From CAZTDU01 sp050248795 (GTDB taxonomy: Bacteria; Pseudomonadota; Gammaproteobacteria; Burkholderiales; SG8-39): a stretch of DNA of 64,000 nucleotides. This document shows, piece after piece, positions 8,103 through 15,657 of the stretch. Both the position numbers and the translations under genes were made by a program. The notes under the pieces were generated by a model. It had not been told where the DNA came from. It did not search any database and was given only the letters and a program-made list of their open reading frames with translations. Within the stretch, counting starts at the first letter, position 1, and every line of letters begins with the position of its first letter. The DNA lies in NCBI GenBank assembly GCA_050248795.1, contig JBFWRS010000008.1, positions 1 to 64,000 of the forward strand, given 5' to 3'.

Positions 8103-8567
8103 CCCCGCCTGCGACTGCAGCCAGTTCTGCAGTCCCATGCGTTCGATCAGGCCCAGCTGGGTTTCCAGCCAGTCGATGTGCTCTTCCTCGGACGCCAGGA
8201 TTGATTCGAGCAGCTCGCGGGACACGTAGTCGCCAACCGATTCGCAGTGCGCGATCGCGTCCTTCAGCGGCGTGTGCGCGGTCTGTTCGAGCTTGAGGTC
8301 GCACTTCAGCGCTTCCTCGGGGCTTTCGCCGATCATCAGTTTGCCCAGATCCTGCAGGTTGGGCAGGCCTTCGAGGAACAGGATGCGCTCGATCAGCCGG
8401 TCGGCATGCTTCATCTCGCCGATGGATTCCTGCTTCTCGTACTCCTCGAGCTTCTTCAGGCCCCAGTTGCCGAACATGCGGGCATGCAGGAAGTACTGGT
8501 TGATCGCCAGCAGCTCGTAGAACAGGATCTTGTTCAGGTGCTGGATGACCTTCTTGTCGCCCTTCAT
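8088..8567 (-). CDS. bfr: Bacterioferritin
   Basis: A 159-residue haem-containing ferritin that oxidises Fe(II) and stores iron in a 24-subunit shell. All ferroxidase ligands are present at the canonical numbers: Glu18, Glu51, His54, Glu94, Glu127 and His130. Met52, the inter-subunit haem ligand, is present in GEMKHADRLIERILFLEG. It begins MKGDKKVIQHLNKIL like typical Bfr. It lies 35 nt after bfd on the same strand, so Bfd can reduce the core for iron release. No Fur-like site is seen just upstream; transcription probably comes from the bfd promoter. Confidence 0.96.
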   Translation of the reverse strand: MKGDKKVIQHLNKILFYELLAINQYFLHARMFGNWGLKKLEEYEKQESIGEMKHADRLIERILFLEGLPNLQDLGKLMIGESPEEALKCDLKLEQTAHTPLKDAIAHCESVGDYVSRELLESILASEEEHIDWLETQLGLIERMGLQNWLQSQAGSAGS

Positions 8568-8602
8568 CGCGGCCTCCGTCGTCTGCTCAAGGCCAGTCTA
8601 GC

Positions 8603-8788
8603 TCAGGCGGGCTGCGCGCACATCGCCGATACCTCGTCACGCAGCAGCTCCGCGGCCGCATCGCGGCAGCGGCCGCAGCCGATGCCGACACCGAGGCAGC
8701 GCTCAAGCTCCGGCAGCGTCGCCACGCCATCTGCTGCGGATTCGCGGATTTCGCGCTCGGTAACGCCGTTACAGATACAGATATACAT
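8603..8788 (-). CDS. bfd: Bacterioferritin-associated ferredoxin
   Basis: A 61-residue BFD-like [2Fe-2S] protein. The four cluster cysteines are Cys4, Cys6, Cys38 and Cys41 (MYICICNGVT and GCGRC), the unusual CxC...CxxC arrangement of this family. Bfd binds bacterioferritin and passes electrons through its haem to mobilise stored iron. The ATG at 8788 has no clear ribosome site and abuts a sequence resembling half of a Fur box (8789-8801). It is transcribed away from hemP across a shared 148-bp control region. Confidence 0.94.
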   Translation of the reverse strand: MYICICNGVTEREIRESAADGVATLPELERCLGVGIGCGRCRDAAAELLRDEVSAMCAQPA

Positions 8789-8801
8789 GCGAACGATTAT
8801 T
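8789..8801 (-). promoter_or_regulatory. Weak Fur-box-like sequence next to bfd start
   Basis: Read on the minus strand, the bases just before the bfd ATG are AATAAT-C-GTTCGC. The left half matches the Fur hexamer GATAAT at 5 of 6; the right half is poor. The overlap with the translation start would allow strong repression, but the match is only suggestive. Confidence 0.3.
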
Positions 8802-8901
8802 ATTCCAACAGATTCCGATTTGCAAGAGAATCCGGTCTGCCTTTGTGACGCCTCCAGTAATGAACTGATTTGTATGAGTTAAGACAGTTTCATCCGTCTG
8901 G

Positions 8902-8930
8902 TTGACAACGCAAATGAGAATAGTTATTGT
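8902..8930 (+). promoter_or_regulatory. hemP promoter with embedded Fur box
   Basis: A -35 element TTGACA (8902-8907) is followed after 17 nt by TATTGT (8925-8930). Between and across them, 8910-8928 (GCAAATGAGAATAGTTATT) matches the 19-bp Fur consensus at 13 of 19 positions. Fur bound there would block RNA polymerase. The predicted transcript start falls at or next to the hemP GTG (8937), so the message may be leaderless or nearly so. Confidence 0.7.
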
Positions 8931-8936
8931 TTCTTC

Positions 8937-9107
8937 GTGAGCAGCAAACCCGTTCCGCCCAAGCCTGTGCCGCCATCGGACCCGCCCGCACCGAGGGTTT
9001 CCTCGGCTGCGCTGCTGGGCGCCGGGCGGCAACTCGTGATTCTGCATAACGGCCGCGAGTACGTTCTGCGCCTGACGCAGGCGGGCAAGCTGATCCTCAC
9101 CGCGTAG
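8937..9107 (+). CDS. hemP: Haemin uptake protein HemP
   Basis: A 56-residue protein with a Pro-rich N-terminus and the HemP core: GAGRQLVILHNGREYVLRL followed by TQAGKLILTA at the C-terminus. The start is GTG at 8937; no ribosome site precedes it, because the promoter -10 element ends only 6 nt upstream. In Burkholderia and relatives HemP is an iron-regulated small protein needed for full haemin uptake. It is the first gene of the operon that continues through two small unknown genes to tonB, exbB and exbD. The Fur box upstream fits this. Confidence 0.87.
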   Translation: MSSKPVPPKPVPPSDPPAPRVSSAALLGAGRQLVILHNGREYVLRLTQAGKLILTA

Positions 9108-9219
9108 CGTGTTCGCCTCCTAGCGCCACTGCGCGTTTTTTGCCGCAAGCCAGCACAGCCGGGCCGTCCGTCCCTGCAAGCCAGCCAGCGTCCTTTTTTC
9201 CATACAGGAGCTGGCACCG

Positions 9220-9468
9220 ATGCGCACCCCCGACCCAGAAGCGAGCCGCGCGGAAACCGTAGCCGCGGCGCTGATCTACCTGATGACGCACTATGCGCGC
9301 ACCGGCTGTCCGCGGCTGGCGGTCTGCATCTCCCGCCACATGCAATGCCTTGCGCTGCATCCGCATGCGCCGCAGGTGCTGCGCGACACCTGCGCCAGCC
9401 TGCATGGCAGCTGGGCCTCGCAAGGCCTGCCCGACGCCGCGCAGCCGCATGACCGGCCGGTGCACTGA
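9220..9468 (+). CDS. Small Cys/His-rich protein in haem-uptake operon
   Basis: An 82-residue protein of unknown function. The core ALIYLMTHYARTGCPRLAVC ... SRHMQCLALHPHA ... RDTCASLHGSW has four cysteines (30, 36, 43, 58) and histidines at 24, 40, 47 and 49. There is no signal peptide or membrane segment. A good ribosome site (AGGAG) precedes the ATG at 9220. I believe similar ORFs recur between hemP and tonB in betaproteobacteria, but cannot verify it here. The Cys/His pattern makes metal or haem binding plausible; that is inference. It is separated from the next gene by one base. Confidence 0.75.
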   Translation: MRTPDPEASRAETVAAALIYLMTHYARTGCPRLAVCISRHMQCLALHPHAPQVLRDTCASLHGSWASQGLPDAAQPHDRPVH

Positions 9469-9469
9469 C

Positions 9470-9736
9470 ATGCGCCGGTCCAACGCCGCGCTGCGCAGGC
9501 CTGCCGCGACCGACCTGAGGGACGCCCTCGACGCCGCGCCGACGGCAATCGCCGCCGGCGCGCTCGAAAACCTCGCCATCTTCCTGACCCACGGCTGCGT
9601 CCGCGCCGCATCGCGCGTGCGGCTGCTGTGCGCGCGGCTCGCCGCAGATCCGAGGGCGGATGCCCGCGTCCGCGACGGCGCGCGCCGGCTCGCGGCATCG
9701 ATGGCGACAGCTACCGAGCACCGCGCCGACTGGTGA
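9470..9736 (+). CDS. Small alpha-helical protein of the haem-uptake operon, unknown function
   Basis: An 88-residue Ala/Arg-rich protein predicted to be largely helical (LENLAIFLTHGCVRAASRVRLL, LAADPRADARVRDGARRLAASM). No known domain, signal or catalytic motif is visible. It begins 1 nt after the Cys/His-rich gene, and its TGA overlaps the likely GTG start of tonB by 4 nt. Coupled translation is therefore expected. It may be an accessory or regulatory factor for the uptake system; nothing in the sequence proves this. Confidence 0.68.
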   Translation: MRRSNAALRRPAATDLRDALDAAPTAIAAGALENLAIFLTHGCVRAASRVRLLCARLAADPRADARVRDGARRLAASMATATEHRADW

Positions 9737-10392
9737 TCGCGACCGCTGCCGCGCCGATGCCGCGCTGGACCGGGATGCTCGTCGCGGTCCTGCTGCACCT
9801 TGCCGCAGTCGCCGCGCTGCTGTCCTACGCGCCGGCGCGCAAGGCGATCCTTTCGACGCCAATCATGGTCGATTTCATCTCCCCACCGAAGATCGAAGAA
9901 CCCGAGCCCGCGCCTGAACCGCCACCCGAACCGCCGAAGCCCAAGCCGGTGGTGAAGCGGATCCTGAAGCCACCGCCTCCTCCGCCGGTGCTGACCGCGC
10001 CCGCCACCGCGCCCTCGCCGGTGATCGCACCGCCACCGCCGCCGCCGGAACCGCCCGCGCCCATCGAGATCGCCGCACCGCCCGCGCCGCCTGCGCCGCC
10101 GGTTCCGATCACGCCGCCGGTGTTCAACGCCGACTACCTCGACAACCCCGCACCGGTCTATCCCGCGCTGTCGCGCCGCTACGGCGAGCAGGGCCGCGTC
10201 GTCCTGCGCGTACTCGTGAACGCGAGCGGTACCGCGGATGAGGTCCAGGTCCGCACCTCCAGCGGCCACGAGCGCCTGGACAACGTCGCGCGAGACACCG
10301 TGCGGCGCTGGAAATTCGTGCCCGCGAAGCGCGGCGAGCGTGCCGTCGCCGCGTGGGTGCTGATACCGATTTCTTTCCGACTCGAAGGCTGA
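9733..10392 (+). CDS. tonB: TonB energy-transducing protein
   Basis: A 219-residue TonB. One N-terminal membrane anchor (GMLVAVLLHLAAVAALLSYA) leads into a long Pro/Glu/Lys periplasmic linker (EPEPAPEPPPEPPKPKP and several Pro runs). The C-terminal TonB fold follows, with NPAPVYPALSRRYGEQGRVVLRV and VRRWKFVPAKRGERAVAAWV. It carries proton-motive energy from ExbB/ExbD to outer-membrane receptors, presumably the siderophore receptor here and perhaps the BtuB-like receptor at 52.3 kb. GTG at 9733 gives a 4-nt overlap; ATG at 9757 is an alternative start. Confidence 0.93.
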   Translation: MIATAAAPMPRWTGMLVAVLLHLAAVAALLSYAPARKAILSTPIMVDFISPPKIEEPEPAPEPPPEPPKPKPVVKRILKPPPPPPVLTAPATAPSPVIAPPPPPPEPPAPIEIAAPPAPPAPPVPITPPVFNADYLDNPAPVYPALSRRYGEQGRVVLRVLVNASGTADEVQVRTSSGHERLDNVARDTVRRWKFVPAKRGERAVAAWVLIPISFRLEG

Positions 10393-10397
10393 AACAC

Positions 10398-11132
10398 ATG
10401 GACACGAACCAGACCCTGGGATTCGCCAACTTCCTCGCGCAGACCGATTCTGTCGCCAGGGGCATCCTCGTCATCATGCTGCTGATGTCGATCGCCACCT
10501 GGTACCTGATCATCACCAAGTCGATCACCGTACTCATCGAGCGCAGGAAGAGCGCGCGCTTCCTCGACGCGTTCTGGAACGCGCCGTCCCTTGCCGCTGT
10601 CGAGAGCCACATCGAAACCAACCATGCCGACGAACCCTTCTCGCACCTCGCCTGGCATGCGATCACGGCGTCGCGGCACCACCAGCGCCACGGCGCGAAG
10701 AGACTGGATGAAGCCGGCTCGTCCGCCGAGTTCCTCACCCGCGCGATGCGCCGGGTGATCGACGAGGACACCGCGCGCCTCGAATCCGGCCTCACCGTGC
10801 TCGCCTCGGTGGGCTCGACGGCGCCGTTCATCGGCCTCTTCGGCACCGTGTGGGGCGTGTACCACGCACTCGTCGCCATCGGCCTTTCCGGGCAGGGCAC
10901 GCTGGACAAGGTCGCCGGGCCGGTGGGCGAAGCGCTGATCATGACCGCGCTGGGGCTTGCGGTGGCGATTCCCGCGGTGCTTGCCTACAACGGCATCGTG
11001 CGCGCGAATCGACTCGTGCTCTCCCGGCTGGACGCGTTCGCGCACGACCTCTACGCGGTGCTCACCACCGGCGCGCACGTCGGCGATCCGGCGGCCGTCG
11101 TGCCCCTGAAGCCCGCCGTGCGAGGGGCCTGA
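10398..11132 (+). CDS. exbB: ExbB proton channel subunit (MotA/TolQ/ExbB family)
   Basis: A 244-residue inner-membrane protein with three membrane spans: residues about 20-38 (ILVIMLLMSIATWYLIITK), then a large cytosolic loop, then the paired spans GSTAPFIGLFGTVWGVYHALV and GEALIMTALGLAVAIPAVLAYN that carry the family signature. With ExbD it forms the proton-driven motor for TonB. It is 5 nt after tonB and 1 nt before exbD. Confidence 0.95.
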   Translation: MDTNQTLGFANFLAQTDSVARGILVIMLLMSIATWYLIITKSITVLIERRKSARFLDAFWNAPSLAAVESHIETNHADEPFSHLAWHAITASRHHQRHGAKRLDEAGSSAEFLTRAMRRVIDEDTARLESGLTVLASVGSTAPFIGLFGTVWGVYHALVAIGLSGQGTLDKVAGPVGEALIMTALGLAVAIPAVLAYNGIVRANRLVLSRLDAFAHDLYAVLTTGAHVGDPAAVVPLKPAVRGA

Positions 11133-11133
11133 G

Positions 11134-11553
<420 letters not shown>

Positions 11554-11557
11554 GCGG

Positions 11558-12238
11558 CTATACCTCCGCCCACATCCTCAACAGGTTGTGGTACACGCCG
11601 ACCAGCGACACCAGTGCGGGATCCGCGGGATCGCGCTTCGTCAGCCGGATGATCGACATGTCGAGGTCGAACAGCAGCGCGCGCTGCGCGTCGTCGCGCA
11701 CCATGCTCTGGATCCAGAAGAAGGATCCGACGCGGGTGCCGCGCGTGATCGGCGCGACGCGGTGCAGGCTGGTCGCGGGATAGAGCACCATGTCTCCGGC
11801 CGGCAGCTTCACCTGTTGCGGCCCGTAGGCGTCCTCGATCAGCAGTTCGCCGCCGTCGTAGGAATCGGGGTCTGCGAGGAACAGCGTTGCCGACAGGTCG
11901 GTGCGGATGCGCACCGGCTTGTGCGGATGCGTGCGGATCGCGCTGTCGACATGGTTGCCGAAAGTCATGCCGGCGCCGTAGCGGTTGAAAAGCGGCGGAA
12001 ACACCGTCTTCGGCAGTGCGGCGGAAAAGAACAGCGGGTTGCGCGCCAGCGCCTGCAGCACGAGTTCGCCGAGCTCGCGCGCCTCGATCGATTCCTCGGG
12101 AAGCTGTTCGTTGAACTTCGCCTGCGCGGACTGGTGGCCCGAGGTGACGTTGCCGTCGACCCACTGCGCCGCGTCCATGCGGCTGCGGAACCCGGCGACC
12201 TGTTCCGCCGTGAGGACGCCGGGAATCCGCAGCAGCAT
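11558..12238 (-). CDS. piuC: Fe(II)/2-oxoglutarate-dependent PKHD-type hydroxylase
   Basis: A 226-residue PiuC/YbiX-type dioxygenase. The facial iron triad is His96-x-Asp98 (NHVDSAI) and His159 (SLHRVAPITRG); Arg169 probably binds 2-oxoglutarate. Members are usually encoded next to catecholate-type TonB receptors and are iron-repressed, as here. Its ATG at 12238 overlaps the TGA of the receptor gene (TGATG), so the two are translationally coupled. The substrate of PiuC enzymes is unknown; siderophore modification or processing is the usual guess. Confidence 0.92.
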   Translation of the reverse strand: MLLRIPGVLTAEQVAGFRSRMDAAQWVDGNVTSGHQSAQAKFNEQLPEESIEARELGELVLQALARNPLFFSAALPKTVFPPLFNRYGAGMTFGNHVDSAIRTHPHKPVRIRTDLSATLFLADPDSYDGGELLIEDAYGPQQVKLPAGDMVLYPATSLHRVAPITRGTRVGSFFWIQSMVRDDAQRALLFDLDMSIIRLTKRDPADPALVSLVGVYHNLLRMWAEV

Positions 12239-14451
12239 CAGTCGAAGTTGTAGCGCAGCGTGAGCGCCACGGCGCGCGGCTGCCCGGGCAGCACGCGGTT
12301 CGGGTTGTTGTTGTAGCCGCCCGTGTAGTAGCGCTTGTCGGCCAGGTTGTAGAGGTTCGCCCGGATCTCGTACTTGCGCTGCACCCAGGCGACGGTCGCA
12401 TCCCAGACAGCGTAGCTGGGCAGCTTCGCGGTGTTGGCGTCGTTCAGGTAGGCGCCGGAGTTCGCGCGTACGCCGCCGCCGATTTCCCAGCCCCCGCCGA
12501 GCCGGTAGACCGTCCACAGGTTGCCGGAGCGCTGCGCGACGCCGAGCGGCCGGCGGCCCTGCACGTTCGCCGGGCCCCGCTTGATCTCGCCGTTCATGAA
12601 GGCCACGCCGCTGTAGACGTCCCAGTTGGGCGTGATCGCGCCGGCCAGCTCGAACTCGATGCCGTTCACCTGGCGCACGCCGGCCAGCACGGTGACCCCG
12701 GTTGCCGGGTCGGCCATGCGCGCGTTGGTCTTCTCGTTGCGGAAGATCGCCGAGCGCAGCCGCAGCGTGCGGAACAAATCCCACTGCGCGCCGAGCTCGT
12801 AGTTGCGGGACTTCTCCGGATCGAGGTTCTGGTTGACCGCGTTCAGATTCGTCGCGGTGCCGCCATAGACGCCCAGTTCGCCGGACGGATTGTAGGAGTT
12901 GCCGTAGGACAGGTAGTACGACTGCGCGTCGCTCGGCTGCCACATCAGCCCGGCGCGGCCGCTCAGCATGTTGTCCGTGCGCGCGAACGACGTCGCCGCC
13001 GGCGCACCGACACGCAGCGGGGATGTCTGCGCGCTCGCCGCGTAGCGTTCCCAGCGCAGCCCGAGCAGCGCTTTCCAGTGCTGCGACAGCTCCATCTGGT
13101 CCTGCGCGTACAGGGCGACGGTCTTCGCCTCCGACACCGCGCGCTGGTTGGGCGTCTTGCTGTAGTTGAGGTTCGTCGATGGATCGGGATTCAGCAGCGG
13201 CGTATCCGATGTCGGCGCGTCAATCGCGCCGGTAGCGGGATTGCCGTCCAGCGCGTAATTCCAGCGGTTGAGGCGCTCGCGCCCGAGTTCGAAGCCCGCC
13301 AGAACCGTGTGCTTCACGCCGCCGGTGGCGAGCTTCCAGTGCAGTTCCGTCTGGTTGATCAGCACGTCGTCGTCGTTGTCTCGTGTGCGCCCCTGGTCGT
13401 GCCTGCGCGTCACCATCAGGCGGTCCAGCGGCGTCGCCGCGGTCACCGCGGCGCCGGTCGAATCCGTTGCGCGCAGCGTGGCGATGGTCGATTCCGTCTG
13501 CCGCTTGTAGTTCGCCCAGCGCAGCGTGTTCTTCAGCGTCAGCGTCCTGCTGATGCGGTGCTCGAGCTTCGCGGTGGCGATGTGCGTCTGGTGGTTGGCA
13601 AAGTCGTGGTTGGCAAGGCCGTAGTACTTGCGCGGCGACAGCGGCGCGAATCCCATGAAGCCGGTTGCATTGGTGGACAGGGTGGGCTGGCCATAGTCGG
13701 TCACTTCCTCGGTATCGAGGTAGCTGTAGGAGAGCGCAAGTTCGGTCCCGGTGCCGATGCCGAAGCGCAGGCTGGGCGCGAATCCCAGGCGCTTCACGTC
13801 CTGCGGGTAGCGGTACGCGCCAGACTTCTCGGCCAGTGCGACGAGGCGCAGCGCGCTGGTATCGGTCATCTTCACGTTCACGTCGCCGGTGAGGCGCTTC
13901 TGGTCGAACGAGCCCAGCGTAAAGCCGACCTCCTTGCGCGAGAAGAGGTCCGCGACCTTGGTGCTCTGGTTGATCACGCCGCCGGTGGAGCCGCGGCCGA
14001 ACATCAGCGCGGACGACCCCTTCATGACCTCGACCGATTCGACGTTGAACAGGTCGCGGTTGTATTCGCCGATATCGCGAATGCCGTCGAGGAAAAGATC
14101 CCCGCCGGAAGGAAAGCCGCGCAGGTAGAAGAGCTGGTTGGCCTGCGTGCCGCCCTCGGCCGCCGCGTAGCTGACGCCGGGCACGTTGCGCAACGCGTCC
14201 TGCAGCGAGGTCGCGCCCTGCGAGCGGATCAGCGCCTGGGGCACGGTATTGACGACCTGCGGAACGTCGCGCAGCGGCGTCTCGGTGCGCGTCGCCGCGC
14301 CGGTGGATTCGGTGCGAAATCCCTCCTGCGCACCGCGCACCTTCACCTCGGGCAGCGTCGCTTCGGCGCCCTGCTGCGCCTGCACGAGCTGAGGAACGGC
14401 AAACATCATGAGTACTGCGGCCGCCAGCGGGCGGCGTTTGAAGCCAGGCAT
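12238..14451 (-). CDS. TonB-dependent siderophore receptor
   Basis: A 737-residue outer-membrane receptor. Residues 1-25 are the signal peptide (ending VQAQ) and a TonB-box-like stretch TLPEVKVRG follows. The plug domain has SLQDALRNVPGVSYAAAEGG, FYLRGFPSGGDLFLDGIRD, and VEVMKGSSALMFGRGSTGGVIN. The beta-barrel ends in aromatic RYNFD, the usual assembly signal. Its likeness to the Fiu/FhuE-type subfamily and coupling to piuC favour a (catecholate or mixed) ferric-siderophore ligand. No siderophore synthesis genes are nearby, so it probably takes up foreign siderophores. Expression is likely Fur-repressed through the site at 14532-14550. Confidence 0.94.
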   Translation of the reverse strand: MPGFKRRPLAAAVLMMFAVPQLVQAQQGAEATLPEVKVRGAQEGFRTESTGAATRTETPLRDVPQVVNTVPQALIRSQGATSLQDALRNVPGVSYAAAEGGTQANQLFYLRGFPSGGDLFLDGIRDIGEYNRDLFNVESVEVMKGSSALMFGRGSTGGVINQSTKVADLFSRKEVGFTLGSFDQKRLTGDVNVKMTDTSALRLVALAEKSGAYRYPQDVKRLGFAPSLRFGIGTGTELALSYSYLDTEEVTDYGQPTLSTNATGFMGFAPLSPRKYYGLANHDFANHQTHIATAKLEHRISRTLTLKNTLRWANYKRQTESTIATLRATDSTGAAVTAATPLDRLMVTRRHDQGRTRDNDDDVLINQTELHWKLATGGVKHTVLAGFELGRERLNRWNYALDGNPATGAIDAPTSDTPLLNPDPSTNLNYSKTPNQRAVSEAKTVALYAQDQMELSQHWKALLGLRWERYAASAQTSPLRVGAPAATSFARTDNMLSGRAGLMWQPSDAQSYYLSYGNSYNPSGELGVYGGTATNLNAVNQNLDPEKSRNYELGAQWDLFRTLRLRSAIFRNEKTNARMADPATGVTVLAGVRQVNGIEFELAGAITPNWDVYSGVAFMNGEIKRGPANVQGRRPLGVAQRSGNLWTVYRLGGGWEIGGGVRANSGAYLNDANTAKLPSYAVWDATVAWVQRKYEIRANLYNLADKRYYTGGYNNNPNRVLPGQPRAVALTLRYNFD

Positions 14452-14529
14452 CTAACCCTCCCAGGTTGGTTGACGTACGGAGCGGCGCTGGCTGCCGGGA
14501 GGGTTGCTGGCTCGCTCGATGCGACCCGG

Positions 14530-14558
14530 ATGTTAACGCTTCTCATTTACAAAATCAA
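14530..14558 (-). promoter_or_regulatory. Siderophore-receptor promoter with embedded Fur box
   Basis: On the minus strand a -35-like TTGATT (14558-14553) is followed after 17 nt by TAACAT (14535-14530). The spacer plus edges (14550-14532, GTAAATGAGAAGCGTTAAC) match the Fur consensus at 13 of 19 positions. It shares the AAATGAGAA half-site with the hemP box. The predicted transcript starts about 70 nt before the receptor ATG. Confidence 0.7.
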
Positions 14559-14642
14559 CAACGACGCTGAGCAGGCTATGATTCCGTCAGGGAAGGAGTC
14601 CCTTTCCGCATTGCTCAAACCCCGTCGGAGGAGAAGATCAGC

Positions 14643-15584
14643 ATGAGAACGACAACATCGCTGCTGGCCATTGCGGCCGCAGGTTTCATCGCCACGCCAG
14701 CCCTCGCACAGCAAGTCACGTTCATGACCGGCCCGCAGGGCGGCTCCTGGATTCCGCTGGGCGGCGCGCTCAAGGGCATGTGGGAGAAAAGCATCCCTGG
14801 CCTGTCGATCACGCAGACCCCGGGCGCGGGCATTGCCAACGTGCGCGGTGTGGACGAGGGCAAGGCGCATATCGGCATGTCCAATTCCAATACCGCCGTG
14901 CTCGGCATCCAGGGTGCGAAGCCCTATCCGAAGAAGGTCACCAAGGTGTGCCAGCTGGCGAACCTGTACCCGCAGTACTTCCAGGTAGTTGCGCTTGCAA
15001 ATGCCGGCGTGAAGTCGCTGAAGGACCTGAAGGGCAAGACGCTCGTGACGCAGCCCAAGGGCAACACCGGCGAACTGCTGACCGAGCAGGTGCTGAAGCT
15101 GAACGGCATGACCTACCAGTCGCTCGCCAAGGCCAACTTCCAGGCCGGCTACAACGACGCGGTAGCGATGATGAAGGACGGGCATGCGCAGGTGTTCACG
15201 CTCGGCACTACCGCGCCGGCTTCCGCGGTGATGGACCTCGCCAGCGCACGTGACGTGGTAATGGTGCCGGTGGACGACGCGACCTTCAACGCGGTGAAGA
15301 AGGCAAACCCGGGCCACAACAAGCTGATCATCAAGGCCGGGACCTATCCCAAGCAGGACAAGGACGTGCCGGTAATCGGCTATTCCACCCACATCGTCGT
15401 CGCCTGCGACCTGCCCGAGGACACCGTGTACAAGATGGCCAAGGCGATGGCTGCCGGGGTCAACGACATGGCCGCGGTAGTGAAAGCGATCGGCGGCTCG
15501 ACGCCCAAGGACATGGCGCTCGACATCGGCGTGCCCTTCCACAAGGGCGCGGTAAAGTTCTACAAGGAAGCCGGCGCGATGTAA
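14643..15584 (+). CDS. TAXI-type TRAP transporter substrate-binding protein
   Basis: A 313-residue periplasmic protein with signal peptide MRTTTSLLAIAAAGFIATPALAQ. The TAXI hallmark region is TFMTGPQGGSWIPLGGALKGMWEKSIPG, with later QTPGAGIANVRGVDEGKAHIGMSNS. It delivers an organic acid or amino acid to the fused permease encoded 73 nt downstream. It is divergent from the siderophore receptor; the shared 191-bp region holds the Fur-controlled promoter of that receptor. The ligand cannot be inferred. Confidence 0.92.
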   Translation: MRTTTSLLAIAAAGFIATPALAQQVTFMTGPQGGSWIPLGGALKGMWEKSIPGLSITQTPGAGIANVRGVDEGKAHIGMSNSNTAVLGIQGAKPYPKKVTKVCQLANLYPQYFQVVALANAGVKSLKDLKGKTLVTQPKGNTGELLTEQVLKLNGMTYQSLAKANFQAGYNDAVAMMKDGHAQVFTLGTTAPASAVMDLASARDVVMVPVDDATFNAVKKANPGHNKLIIKAGTYPKQDKDVPVIGYSTHIVVACDLPEDTVYKMAKAMAAGVNDMAAVVKAIGGSTPKDMALDIGVPFHKGAVKFYKEAGAM

Positions 15585-15608
15585 TCTCCGTATAGGGGAT
15601 ACGACAGC

Positions 15609-15633
15609 AACGGGGCGGCCCTGCCGCCCCGTT
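15609..15633 (+). terminator. Strong hairpin between TRAP binding-protein and permease genes
   Basis: An 11-bp perfect stem (AACGGGGCGGC / GCCGCCCCGTT) with a 3-nt loop, followed by CTGTTTG. It lies between stop and ribosome site of two genes that must work together. A partial terminator or RNA-stabilising element would give much more binding protein than permease, the ratio usual for such importers. Confidence 0.65.
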
Positions 15634-15657
15634 CTGTTTGTGCAGGGGAGGAGGAGC

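Noticed and set aside
9898..10120. Low-complexity Pro/Glu/Lys-coding run that looks like a repeat
   Set aside because: It encodes the normal Pro-rich periplasm-spanning linker of TonB, not a genomic repeat element.
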